The notes beneath the pieces were generated by a model. The model worked only from the letters and a program-made list of their open reading frames with translations, was not told the DNA's origin and did not search any database. Positions 1 to 6,658 of a stretch of 12,913 nucleotides of DNA are shown piece after piece. The translations under genes were made by a program, and so were the position numbers. Every line of letters starts with the position of its first letter. Position 1 is the first letter of the stretch. Source of the DNA: JBFHDX01 sp041584475 (GTDB lineage Bacteria; Pseudomonadota; Alphaproteobacteria; UBA8366; JADFVY01); the NCBI GenBank assembly GCA_041584475.1, contig JBFHDX010000107.1:1-12913 (forward strand), given 5' to 3'.

Positions 1-3
1 GAG

Positions 4-258
4 TCAGTGGATCGAGGCGGAGGTGTCGTGCCCGAAATCGTCGCCGTAGACCGAGATCTGCCCGGCCGCCCAGTCCATCGCCTCGGTCAGGGTCTCGCGG
101 CCGACCTCGTCGGCGATGATGTCGACGAACTCGCGCAGCGCCGCCTCGAAATTATCGGCGTGCAGGGTCCGCCCGTGCGCCCGCAGCAGCTTGATGCAGG
201 CCGTGCCGTGCATGATCCAGAGGGCCGCCATGCGTGCGTTGTATTCCTGTGCGATCAC
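4..258 (-). CDS. Small hypothetical protein (84 aa)
   Basis: I do not recognise this protein. The frame opens upstream at an ATG at 342, but nothing resembling a ribosome binding site precedes that ATG. A GTG at 258 has GGGGGAG (267-273 on the plus strand as ctccccc) eight bases upstream, so I prefer the GTG start, giving 84 residues that begin (M)IAQEYNARM. The product looks soluble and mostly helical, with no signal peptide or membrane segment; the C-terminal third is acidic and aromatic. It diverges from the phasin gene, with about 355 bases between the two starts. The next gene to the left is not visible, so no operon can be proposed. It is probably a real small gene, because the start signal is good and the internal composition is protein-like, but the function is unknown. 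Confidence 0.55.
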   Translation of the reverse strand: MIAQEYNARMAALWIMHGTACIKLLRAHGRTLHADNFEAALREFVDIIADEVGRETLTEAMDWAAGQISVYGDDFGHDTSASIH

Positions 259-613
259 GATCTGGTCTCCCCCTGCGGCGGGCCCGGTGCGCTGCGGTGC
301 CGGCGCCTGCCGGCAGGTTTTCGCTTGCGCCATCATACGCATGCACAGTTAACGATCGGTTTACGCCGGCCCGGCGCGACGACCCTGAATCGTGCGCGGT
401 TCGCCTTCCGGCTATCTTGTCGCGGCGGCGCGCTAGCGGTAACCTTGCGGAGGGCGACCGTGCGTCCGTACGGTCGCGTCGCGGTGGCCGGGCGCGTTCG
501 ATGGCCCCGTCGTCGCCGGCGAAAAAATTCCCGGAATTGCACGGCACGCGCGTGCGGGCGGGTTGTCGGGGTTTGGAGGACCAGAGGGATCCACGGGACC
601 AGGAGAATGCGCC
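259..613. other. Divergent intergenic region
   Basis: This 355-base stretch separates the small minus-strand gene from the phasin gene and must hold both leaders. Around 335-365 and 515-540 it is less GC-rich than its surroundings. A weak sigma70-like pair for the plus strand is TTGTCG (417-422), a 17-base spacer and TAACCT (440-445); the -10 is poor. The phasin ribosome binding site AGGAGAA lies at 601-607. I see no RNA gene, repeat array or further coding frame here. Confidence 0.4.
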
Positions 614-1009
614 ATGACCACCGAGAAGAAGAAAACCCCGAGCGCTCCGCCGGGTGAGATCGACTTCGAATCGATCGCCGCGCTCAACTCGATGACGCTC
701 GACGCCTATGGCCAGGCGACGCAGGCCATGCTGCGCGGATTCGCGGCGATCAACGAGGAGCTGATGTCGTTCGCCAACTCGCAGATGCGCGACGGCGTGC
801 GCGCGGGGCAGGCGATGATGACGTGCGGCGACGTCACCGAGGCGGTCCGCATGCAGATCAACGCGACGCGGGCGGCGAGCGAGCGTTACTTCGCCGAAGC
901 CGGCCGCTTGCTCGACCTGACGGCGAAGATGGCCCGCGAATCGAGCACGCCGCTCGAGAACCGGGCGCGCGCCTTCATGGAGGAGACCCAGGCAGCGACG
1001 CGGAAGTAG
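614..1009 (+). CDS. Phasin family protein (131 aa)
   Basis: This is a short, helical, Ala/Met/Gln-rich protein with the look of the Phasin_2 family, amphipathic proteins that coat polyhydroxyalkanoate granules. Family-like stretches are the N-terminal core IDFESIAALNSMTLDAYGQA, followed by continuous helix with regularly spaced hydrophobic residues (GFAAINEELMSFANSQM and ERYFAEAGRLLDLTAKMA). The length of 131 residues is normal. The first 15 residues are Lys/Pro-rich and probably disordered. The start is the ATG at 614, because AGGAGAA ends six bases upstream; an in-frame ATG at 563 lacks such a site. It stands alone as a plus-strand gene converging on the hydrolase. Granule binding is inferred from family; no PHA synthase or depolymerase is visible here. 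Some Phasin_2 members are general helical proteins, so PHA storage is likely rather than certain. Confidence 0.82.
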   Translation: MTTEKKKTPSAPPGEIDFESIAALNSMTLDAYGQATQAMLRGFAAINEELMSFANSQMRDGVRAGQAMMTCGDVTEAVRMQINATRAASERYFAEAGRLLDLTAKMARESSTPLENRARAFMEETQAATRK

Positions 1010-1102
1010 CGCCGCCGCGTCTCGCATCCGGCACCCGGGTCCGGCGACCGCCGACGCGCCCACCGGCGCGCCGGGCCCGTCGTGTCGATGGCCGCGCCGC
1101 CC

Positions 1103-2338
1103 CTACTGGCGCGGGCGGATGCGCGTCCGCAGGTCGGGAATCGGGAATCCCGGAGCGATGCGGCACGGCCCGCCGAAGACCGGCGCGACCGCCTGGCACG
1201 TTGCCTGGATGCTGAACGGCGTCGGCTGCGGCCCGCCGGCGACCCAGCCGCGCAGGGATTGCCAGCCGGCCACGCCCTCGGCCGGGGTGAAGCCGCAATG
1301 GCTCGGCACCGCCTCGACGACGATCGCCGTCGTCAGGTTCGCCGCCGGCACGACGGCGGCATAGGCGCTCTCGTTCTCGACGACGACGAGGCCGTCCTTG
1401 TCGGTGTGCAGCGACACGATCTTCGTGTCGCCGACGTCGCCCGTCGGCGTGTAGTGCCGGGTCAGCCGGTTCCGCGCGCCGGGCTGCGGCGCCACCCGGG
1501 CGATGTCGAGGTCGATCGTCGGCTCCCCGTAGACGACGCCGAGATTGCCGGTGCCGAGATGGCCCGACAGCTTCAGCGGGTCGTGCACCAGGTCGCTCAT
1601 CGCGAACGTGGCAAAGCCCATGTCGCGCAGCAGGAAGCTCTCGGGGATGCGGGCGGTCTGCAGGATGCGTTGCAGCCGCTCGCTCTGATCCGGCGTGCGC
1701 AGCGCCGGCGGCAGCAGGACGCCGGTGCAGGCGTTGACGGCGACGCCGAGCTGCGTCGACGTGAAGGGGAAGCCGGCCGGCAGCCCCTCGGCGCCGCCGG
1801 GGATGAAGGCGCCGGGCACGCCGTCGCAGACCGCATCGTAGATCAGCCGCAGGTCGAGCGCGCCGTCCCAGTTGCGGCTGCCGGCGACGGCGCCGCACAG
1901 GCTGAGCGCCCCGACCACGTTGCCGAGATGCGCCTCCTCGATAGCCGCCGCGGTGACGATGCCGCCGAGCGAGGCCCCGGTGACGAAGACCTGCGCCGGC
2001 GGACCGAAGTTCGCCTTGAAGATGTCGAGCAGGTTCTGCAGGTCGTTCTTGGTCTTGAACACCGCCCAGCCGATCTGGCGGTAGCTCGACGCGGCGACGG
2101 CGTAACCCTGGGCGAGCTGGACCTGCGCCAGCGGTCCGAGATCGGGCATCGGCGCCGGCATGTCGAGATCGAATCCGTGGTTCCAGAGCACGAGGTCGCC
2201 GTTCCAGTCGTCGGGGACGGCGATGGTGAAGAAGGCTCCCTCGCCGGTATCGCCCTTGATCACGGTCTGGGCCGCGGCCGGCGCACCGGCGACGAGCAGC
2301 GCGGCGAGCATCGCGGACAGGACAGAAAGTCTGGTCAT
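1103..2338 (-). CDS. Secreted alpha/beta hydrolase (411 aa)
   Basis: This is a probable periplasmic or secreted serine esterase/hydrolase. Residues 1-23 form a clear Sec signal peptide (MTRL, a hydrophobic run, then APAAA before Q24). The fold signatures are the oxyanion-type WNHGF at 52-56, the nucleophile elbow GASLGG with Ser123, an acid candidate in TDKDG (Asp313 or Asp315), and the catalytic His347 in SHCGFTPAEG followed by WV-x-GG, a C-terminal pattern frequent in bacterial alpha/beta hydrolases. Cysteines in the cap and tail regions suggest disulfides. I chose the ATG at 2338, with GGGAG upstream; the frame stays open to 2440, but that would bury the signal peptide. It is divergent from the SRPBCC-M50 gene and preceded by an extended -10 promoter. 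The substrate is unknown; it does not show an obvious PHB-depolymerase arrangement despite the nearby phasin. Confidence 0.82.
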   Translation of the reverse strand: MTRLSVLSAMLAALLVAGAPAAAQTVIKGDTGEGAFFTIAVPDDWNGDLVLWNHGFDLDMPAPMPDLGPLAQVQLAQGYAVAASSYRQIGWAVFKTKNDLQNLLDIFKANFGPPAQVFVTGASLGGIVTAAAIEEAHLGNVVGALSLCGAVAGSRNWDGALDLRLIYDAVCDGVPGAFIPGGAEGLPAGFPFTSTQLGVAVNACTGVLLPPALRTPDQSERLQRILQTARIPESFLLRDMGFATFAMSDLVHDPLKLSGHLGTGNLGVVYGEPTIDLDIARVAPQPGARNRLTRHYTPTGDVGDTKIVSLHTDKDGLVVVENESAYAAVVPAANLTTAIVVEAVPSHCGFTPAEGVAGWQSLRGWVAGGPQPTPFSIQATCQAVAPVFGGPCRIAPGFPIPDLRTRIRPRQ

Positions 2339-2395
2339 GAACAGTCTCCCGCTCGGTTGACAGCGTTTGCGGTCTTCGGTCACCGACCGCCGAAA

Positions 2396-2404
2396 GTTAT
2401 ACCA
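2396..2404 (-). promoter_or_regulatory. Extended -10 promoter for the hydrolase
   Basis: Read on the minus strand, the sequence is TGG-TATAAC, an extended -10 element (TGn followed by a five-of-six TATAAT match). It lies about 58 bases upstream of the hydrolase ATG. No good -35 is visible, which is tolerated with extended -10 promoters. Just downstream is a small palindrome, TCGGT-C-ACCGA (2376-2386), near the expected transcription start; it could be an operator. Both calls are by eye only. Confidence 0.5.
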
Positions 2405-2583
2405 TAGGCGTGCGGCCCGGTTCGCGTTCCTGTTCGACAACGGATGAAAGCGGCCGCGCGACCGTTGCCCCGCGCGCGGCCTGCACCCTGACCGGCAACC
2501 GAACGCGCGCCGACGCCGGTTTACGCGTTCTTAAACGGTGCCGGCGATGCTTCCGGCCAACGGGTAGGAGGAGGGCGAGCATC

Positions 2584-3903
2584 GTGACCCCGGTCGCCGA
2601 ATTCATGCTCAGATACGGCATTCCCGCCTTCGTCGGCGCCCTGGTCGTGCTGTCGTGGCCGCGCCGTCGCGAGCGCAGCTTCGTCGTGCGCACGCGTATC
2701 GCGGCGCCGCGGCGACAGGTGTGGGTCCATCTCACCGCCGATCCCGGCGACCCCGCCTACGCGACATTGTTCGAAAACACCGTCTCGTCCGAGGCCGACG
2801 CCGGCGACCCGGCGGTCTTCCGGCGCGTCATCGATCACAGCGGCGGGCATCGGACGAACCTGGTCACGATCGTCTACGAAGTGCTCGGGCAGCGGGAGCC
2901 GGAGCGTCTGGTGATGCGGCTGAATGCGGTCGACGACCGGGCGTTTCCGTTCGGCGAGCAGAACACGGAAATCTTCGAGCTCGCCGACCGTGGCGACGAC
3001 ACGGCGCTCACCTTCACCTGGCGGGGCGAGACGGCGACGTGGTGGCAGTTTCTCATGGTGTGGCGGGGGGTCCGGCGCCACATCGCCCGGCTCAAGCGTG
3101 TCAGCGAGCGCGGCCCCGCCGCCCTGGTGCCGCGCCGGCAGGGCTTCCCGTGGAAGGCGCTGGCCCTGTCCGCGACCGCCTTCGGGAGTTTCGCGATTCT
3201 GGTCGGCTGGCTGGGGGCGTTGTTCCTGGCCGCCACCATCGCGGTGCACGAGTTCGGTCACTGGCTCGCCTTTCGGGTCACCGGGCATCCGGCGCCGCGC
3301 TTCGTCCTGATCCCGTTCCTGGGCGGCGTCGCGGTCGGCAACCACCCGCACCGGACCCGACTGGACGAGGCGTTCGTGGCGCTCATGGGGCCGGCGTTCA
3401 GCATCCTGCCCTGCGCGGCAATGCTCGCGATCAACGCTGCGATATTGCCGCCGTTCCTGGTGGAGATCGACGGCTGGGCGCAGGTTGCGCGCCATTTCGA
3501 CTGGCCCTGGAAGTTCGCCGGGTTCGGCGCCCTCGTCATCCTCGTGGTCGGTGCCGTGAACGCCCTGCAGCTGCTGCCGGTGCTGCCGCTCGACGGCGGG
3601 CAGGTGCTGCGCGCGGTGCTGCACTCGACCGCCGGGGGCTCGGCGCGGCGGGTCCTGCTGGCCGTGACCGCGGCCGGTTTCGCCGGCTTCGTCTATCTCG
3701 GCGACCATATCCTGGCGGCGATCCTGGCGCTGGGGTTGCTCGGCGCATGGCACATGGAAACCGGCCCGGCGCCGGCGCATCCCATGCGGCTCGCCGGCCT
3801 GTCGGCGATAATCGTCGGCTACGTCGCCACGTTCGCAATCCACATTGCCGCGGTGGCCTACGGCCTGCGCGCGTTCGACCTCGACCTCAGGCTCGGCTTC
3901 TAG
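2584..3903 (+). CDS. SRPBCC domain - M50 site-2-protease fusion (439 aa)
   Basis: This is a predicted membrane-embedded zinc metalloprotease with an extra N-terminal ligand-binding-type domain. Residues 8-24 form a membrane segment. Residues 31-175 resemble an SRPBCC/START-like domain (a first strand ending in IAAPRRQVWVHL, then beta-rich sequence, and a terminal helix VWRGVRRHIARLKRV). From 188 on come several hydrophobic segments carrying the M50 zinc motif HEFGH (222-226) and the third-ligand motif LPLDGG with Asp337; GNHPHRTR (about 255-262) lies in a cytosolic loop. All catalytic residues are present. The start is the GTG at 2584 with GAGGAGGG nine bases upstream; an ATG at 2605 is an alternative. 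Such proteases cleave membrane-anchored regulators or handle membrane substrates; here the target is unknown. It is divergent from the secreted hydrolase and convergent with the Ldh_2 gene. Confidence 0.85.
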   Translation: MTPVAEFMLRYGIPAFVGALVVLSWPRRRERSFVVRTRIAAPRRQVWVHLTADPGDPAYATLFENTVSSEADAGDPAVFRRVIDHSGGHRTNLVTIVYEVLGQREPERLVMRLNAVDDRAFPFGEQNTEIFELADRGDDTALTFTWRGETATWWQFLMVWRGVRRHIARLKRVSERGPAALVPRRQGFPWKALALSATAFGSFAILVGWLGALFLAATIAVHEFGHWLAFRVTGHPAPRFVLIPFLGGVAVGNHPHRTRLDEAFVALMGPAFSILPCAAMLAINAAILPPFLVEIDGWAQVARHFDWPWKFAGFGALVILVVGAVNALQLLPVLPLDGGQVLRAVLHSTAGGSARRVLLAVTAAGFAGFVYLGDHILAAILALGLLGAWHMETGPAPAHPMRLAGLSAIIVGYVATFAIHIAAVAYGLRAFDLDLRLGF

Positions 3904-3911
3904 GAATCGCT

Positions 3912-3926
3912 GCCCCGTGCCGGGGC
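3912..3926. terminator. Hairpin between convergent genes
   Basis: GCCCCG-TGC-CGGGGC forms a perfect six-pair GC stem with a three-base loop, just after the M50 stop codon and before the convergent Ldh_2 stop. A second, looser pair (CCGGGT at 3926-3931 with ACCCGG at 3944-3949) overlaps its edge. There is no T-tract, so termination strength is uncertain, but the position is what a shared bidirectional terminator would have. Confidence 0.4.
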
Positions 3927-3967
3927 CGGGTTGCGCGAGACGGACCCGGTGACGGATAGCCAGGAAA

Positions 3968-4960
3968 TTATGCGGCCATCGCCTCGAGCCGGGCCAGGAC
4001 CGCGTCGTCGACGTCGATTCCCTCTTCTCTCGCCCGGCGCCGCGCCTCGGCCTTCGCCATGCCGGGAATGTGGACGCCGTAGTCGCGACCGAGCCGCGCG
4101 ATCTGCGCCGCCATGCGCGTGGCGAAATCTCGACCGACCGGCGCCGGATCGATCGCCAGCACGAACAGGCCCGTCGCCGGGCACGCGTCGCCGGAAAAGA
4201 AGGACGGCGCGTCGAGCGACCAGTTCGCTCCGGTCAGGCCGGCGGCCAGCACGTCGACCATCAGCGCGATGTTGGCCCCGCGCGCGCCGCCGAAGGCGAG
4301 CAGCGTGCCGTCCAGGGCGGCCCTGGGATCGGTCGTGGGTCGACCCTGCCGGTCGATCGCCCAGCCGGGCGGGATCGCCTCGCCGCGCTCGGCCGCGGCG
4401 CGGATGTTCACGTACGCCGTGGCGCTGGACGACTGATCGATCAGCAGCGGCGGGCCGTCCGCCTGCGGCGCGGAAAACGCCATCGGGTTGGTGCAGAAGA
4501 CCGGCCTCGTCGCGCCGGAGCCCGCGAGCAGCGGCGAGCCGTTGGTCGCCGCGAGGCATACGAGCCCCGCTTCTGCCGGGCGCAGCGCGAAGGTGCCGAG
4601 CGACCCGCAGAGCGTGGTGTTCCTCTGCAGGAACGCGCAGATGCCGAGCTCGCGCGCCGTGGCGACGAGATCGTCACAGGCGAGGTCGAAGCCGGTTTGC
4701 GGCAGCCCGCCATGGCCGTCGACGAGGATCATCGTCGGCGCGGGCCTCTCGATCGTCGGCGCGGCGTGCCCGTCGATGCGCCCGGCGGCGAGGCCATCGA
4801 CGTAGTCGAAGACGTGTGCCACCCCGACGCTGCGCTGGCCGAGCTCCTCGGCGAGCACCGTCTGGCGCGCCAGCGCCGCCGCGTTTTCCGGTGCGAAGCC
4901 CGCGGCCGTCAGCGCCCGGACCAGCAAACCGTGGAGCGCGTCCGTCCCGATCGTCGCCAT
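3968..4960 (-). CDS. Ldh_2 family (malate/L-lactate/ureidoglycolate-type) oxidoreductase, active site altered (330 aa)
   Basis: This belongs to the Ldh_2 family of NAD(P)-dependent 2-hydroxyacid dehydrogenases and imine reductases. Family features are the N-terminal helices, GLAAGRID (56-63), CTNPMAFSAP (156-165), the dinucleotide-side stretch LLIDQSSSATAYVNIRAA, GEAIPPGWA-D (193-203) and the glycine-rich GGARGANIALM. Length is normal. However, conserved catalytic positions differ: the usual SHG-x-x-R reads SVGVAH (Val45 for His, His49 for Arg), and the usual N-S-N-H-F-G reads NTTLCG (Leu117 for His). It may be a divergent subfamily with another reaction. I chose the ATG at 4960 because GGGAGG sits seven bases upstream; an ATG at 4984 has no such site. 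It is divergent from the homocysteine methyltransferase gene. The substrate cannot be named. Confidence 0.82.
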   Translation of the reverse strand: MATIGTDALHGLLVRALTAAGFAPENAAALARQTVLAEELGQRSVGVAHVFDYVDGLAAGRIDGHAAPTIERPAPTMILVDGHGGLPQTGFDLACDDLVATARELGICAFLQRNTTLCGSLGTFALRPAEAGLVCLAATNGSPLLAGSGATRPVFCTNPMAFSAPQADGPPLLIDQSSSATAYVNIRAAAERGEAIPPGWAIDRQGRPTTDPRAALDGTLLAFGGARGANIALMVDVLAAGLTGANWSLDAPSFFSGDACPATGLFVLAIDPAPVGRDFATRMAAQIARLGRDYGVHIPGMAKAEARRRAREEGIDVDDAVLARLEAMAA

Positions 4961-5325
4961 CGTCCCGCCTCCCGTCCCGGCCATTGTGGTCCGCGCATCA
5001 TACGCGGGACCGGCAGCGGTGGCGCAAGGGTGCGGGAAAGCGTCGACCCACGGTCGTTCCCGGCCGGGCCCTGAACGCTGGCTCCGTCGCGTGATCTTTG
5101 CCGAAGGTTGCTGGGTCGCTGGTCATTCCCCCAACTCCTTCGAAAGCCGCGGTAATCGGCCAGTCAGGCCGGTACGGCGGGCCGGCAGACGTCAGGGTTC
5201 GACCTGGAGGTCGAGCGTGCGCAGGCCTCGACCCATCGGGCCTCGATGGTAGATCTGTAAGGGAGTCGATAGTCATTCGTCTCGCGCCTGCAACTCGTGA
5301 AGACCAGAATGGCAGAGAGGTCCGC
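4961..5325. other. Divergent intergenic region
   Basis: These 365 bases separate the Ldh_2 and homocysteine methyltransferase starts. The methyltransferase frame stays open back to about 5098, but it has no ribosome binding site and no convincing protein character before 5326. The main structure seen is the palindrome at 5199-5214. I looked for SAM-II, SAH and cobalamin riboswitch hallmarks, which would suit a methionine gene, and saw none. No clear sigma70 promoter can be picked by eye. Confidence 0.4.
5199..5214. promoter_or_regulatory. 16-base palindrome, candidate operator
   Basis: TCGACCT-GG-AGGTCGA is an inverted repeat with perfect seven-base arms and a two-base centre. It lies 112 bases upstream of the methyltransferase ATG and about 240 bases upstream of the divergent Ldh_2 start. 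The tight spacing suits a dimeric helix-turn-helix regulator better than a terminator. No regulator gene is present in the window, so the cognate protein is unknown. Confidence 0.35.
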
Positions 5326-6288
5326 ATGGAGGAGCCCGCAGATTTCCATCCGCAGGAGAGCGGCGTTTTGTACCTCACCGAGGGTGGGACCGAAACCGAG
5401 ATCATGTACCGCTACGGCTACGAGCTCCGCGAGTTCGCGATGTTCGAACTCATCGACAATCGCTCGGCGATGAACGACCTGCACGATATGTACCGCCGCT
5501 ACCTGGACGTTGCGGCGAAGCACGGATTTGCCGCCATGATGGCGGGTCTCGATTATCGTGCGAGTCCCGACTGGGCGGCGAAGATCGGCTATACGCGCAC
5601 GGCACTCGCGGAGATGCAGCACCGCTGTATCGACTTTCTCCGAGAGGCGGCGAAGCCGTACGACGACCAGCTGCCGCGCATCGTAATCTGCGGCTGCTGC
5701 GGGCCGCGCGGCGATGCCTATTCGCTGAACCGTACGATCAGCGCCGAAGAGGCCGAGGACTATCATTCCGTCCAGCTCGAGACGCTGAAGGAATGCGACG
5801 TCGACCTGGTCTGGGCAGCGACTTTCAACAATATTCCGGAAGCCGTCGGAATAAGCCGCGCGGCCAGCAGGATCGGCCTGCCACTCACGGTCTCGTTCAC
5901 GCTCGACAGCACGCATCACCTCAAATCCGGTACCAGTCTCAGAGAAGCGATCGAGACCACCGATCGCGACGCCGGAGACGCGAGACCGGATTTCTACGGC
6001 GTCAATTGCTCGCACCCCATCGAATTCGAGCCAGCCCTGGAGCCGGGAGACTGGATCCAACGATTGCGCAGCTTGCGGCCGAACGCGGCGAAGATGGACA
6101 AGATCGCCTTGTGCAAACTCGGACATATCGAGGAGGGTGACCCGGTTGAGCTCGGCCAGATGATGGGCGATCTCGCCCGGCGGTTTCCGCATGTCGATAT
6201 CTGGGGCGGCTGCTGCGGCTCGTGGGACAAGCATTTCGAGGAAATCGCCCGGAACGTGCGGCTGGCCCATCCGAGCGCTGCAGCCTGA
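5326..6288 (+). CDS. Homocysteine S-methyltransferase family protein (320 aa)
   Basis: This is a zinc-dependent methyltransferase of the BHMT/MetH-N-terminal family, which moves a methyl group from a donor such as betaine or S-methylmethionine to homocysteine or a related thiol. The barrel begins with YLTEGGTETE (near 19-28). The zinc ligands are present: GVNC with Cys228 and GGCCG with Cys296 and Cys297. The length of about 320 residues matches single-domain members, with no cobalamin domain attached. The start is the ATG at 5326, with GAGAGG five bases upstream. It is followed by 370 non-coding bases, so it appears monocistronic. Its codons look less GC-biased than those of flanking genes by eye. 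No methionine-pathway gene adjoins it, so the methyl donor and acceptor are open. Confidence 0.85.
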   Translation: MEEPADFHPQESGVLYLTEGGTETEIMYRYGYELREFAMFELIDNRSAMNDLHDMYRRYLDVAAKHGFAAMMAGLDYRASPDWAAKIGYTRTALAEMQHRCIDFLREAAKPYDDQLPRIVICGCCGPRGDAYSLNRTISAEEAEDYHSVQLETLKECDVDLVWAATFNNIPEAVGISRAASRIGLPLTVSFTLDSTHHLKSGTSLREAIETTDRDAGDARPDFYGVNCSHPIEFEPALEPGDWIQRLRSLRPNAAKMDKIALCKLGHIEEGDPVELGQMMGDLARRFPHVDIWGGCCGSWDKHFEEIARNVRLAHPSAAA

Positions 6289-6658
6289 GGTCGTCGAAGC
6301 GGGGGAAAACGGCCGCTACCAGCACCTGGGTGCGACTTCGCTCTCGGCGGCGCGCGGCGGTTCGGACAGGCGCGCGGCGGCGCCCGATCTCTCATGTCGG
6401 GTCGACCTTGCGGGCGGCATCGGTCGGCGGCCGTTCGAGCCGAGCCCCGGGTGGCGCCGGGCCACGCACTCAAGACGCCGTCGACGCCCGTGATCGCCCC
6501 GGCGGCGCATCGCCGACACAGGGCCAATCGCCTGATTTCGCGTTGCCGCGGCGCGGAGCTGGGCTAGAATACCCCGCATTCCGCCGTTCGCGGGCGCCGA
6601 GCGCGCGGGACACAGGGGGACAGCGAGGACGCAAAACGTCCCGTCGCAAGGAGGCATG
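6289..6658. other. Intergenic leader of the PLP/ABC operon
   Basis: This stretch of 370 bases has no convincing gene. The first 250 bases are extremely GC-rich and hold a short direct repeat of GCGCGCGGCGG (near 6349 and 6371), probably compositional. The last 115 bases hold the operon promoter candidate (6543-6570), a small hairpin GGACG-CAAAA-CGTCC (6627-6641) and the strong ribosome binding site AAGGAGG (6648-6654). The predicted untranslated leader is about 80 bases; I see no known riboswitch in it. Confidence 0.4.
6543..6570 (+). promoter_or_regulatory. Sigma70-like promoter for the PLP/ABC operon
   Basis: TTGCCG (6543-6548), a 16-base spacer and TAGAAT (6565-6570) give four of six and five of six matches to the -35 and -10 consensus. 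It is the best promoter-like pair in this gap and sits about 90 bases before the first gene of the operon. This was found by eye only. Confidence 0.5.

Noticed and set aside
1063..1074. CCGGCGCGCCGG, a 12-base palindrome between the convergent phasin and hydrolase genes, as a terminator
   Set aside because: It has no loop and no T-tract. Such GC palindromes are expected by chance at this composition.
614..2338. A PHB granule module made of the phasin and the neighbouring hydrolase as depolymerase
   Set aside because: The hydrolase has a Sec signal peptide and is convergent rather than co-transcribed, and it lacks a recognisable depolymerase layout. Proximity alone is weak evidence.
1082..3843. 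Open frames of about 440 codons opposite the hydrolase (plus strand) and opposite the M50 gene (minus strand)
   Set aside because: These also have low-complexity Arg/Gly/Asp-rich composition without motifs, opposite genes with a signal peptide or zinc motifs.
5098..5325. An N-terminal extension of the homocysteine methyltransferase back to a TTG at 5098
   Set aside because: It has no ribosome binding site and non-protein-like composition, and the family normally starts just before the YLTEGG strand. The ATG at 5326 has a good site.
4961..5325. A SAM, SAH or cobalamin riboswitch upstream of the methyltransferase
   Set aside because: None of the conserved boxes of these classes could be found by reading the region.
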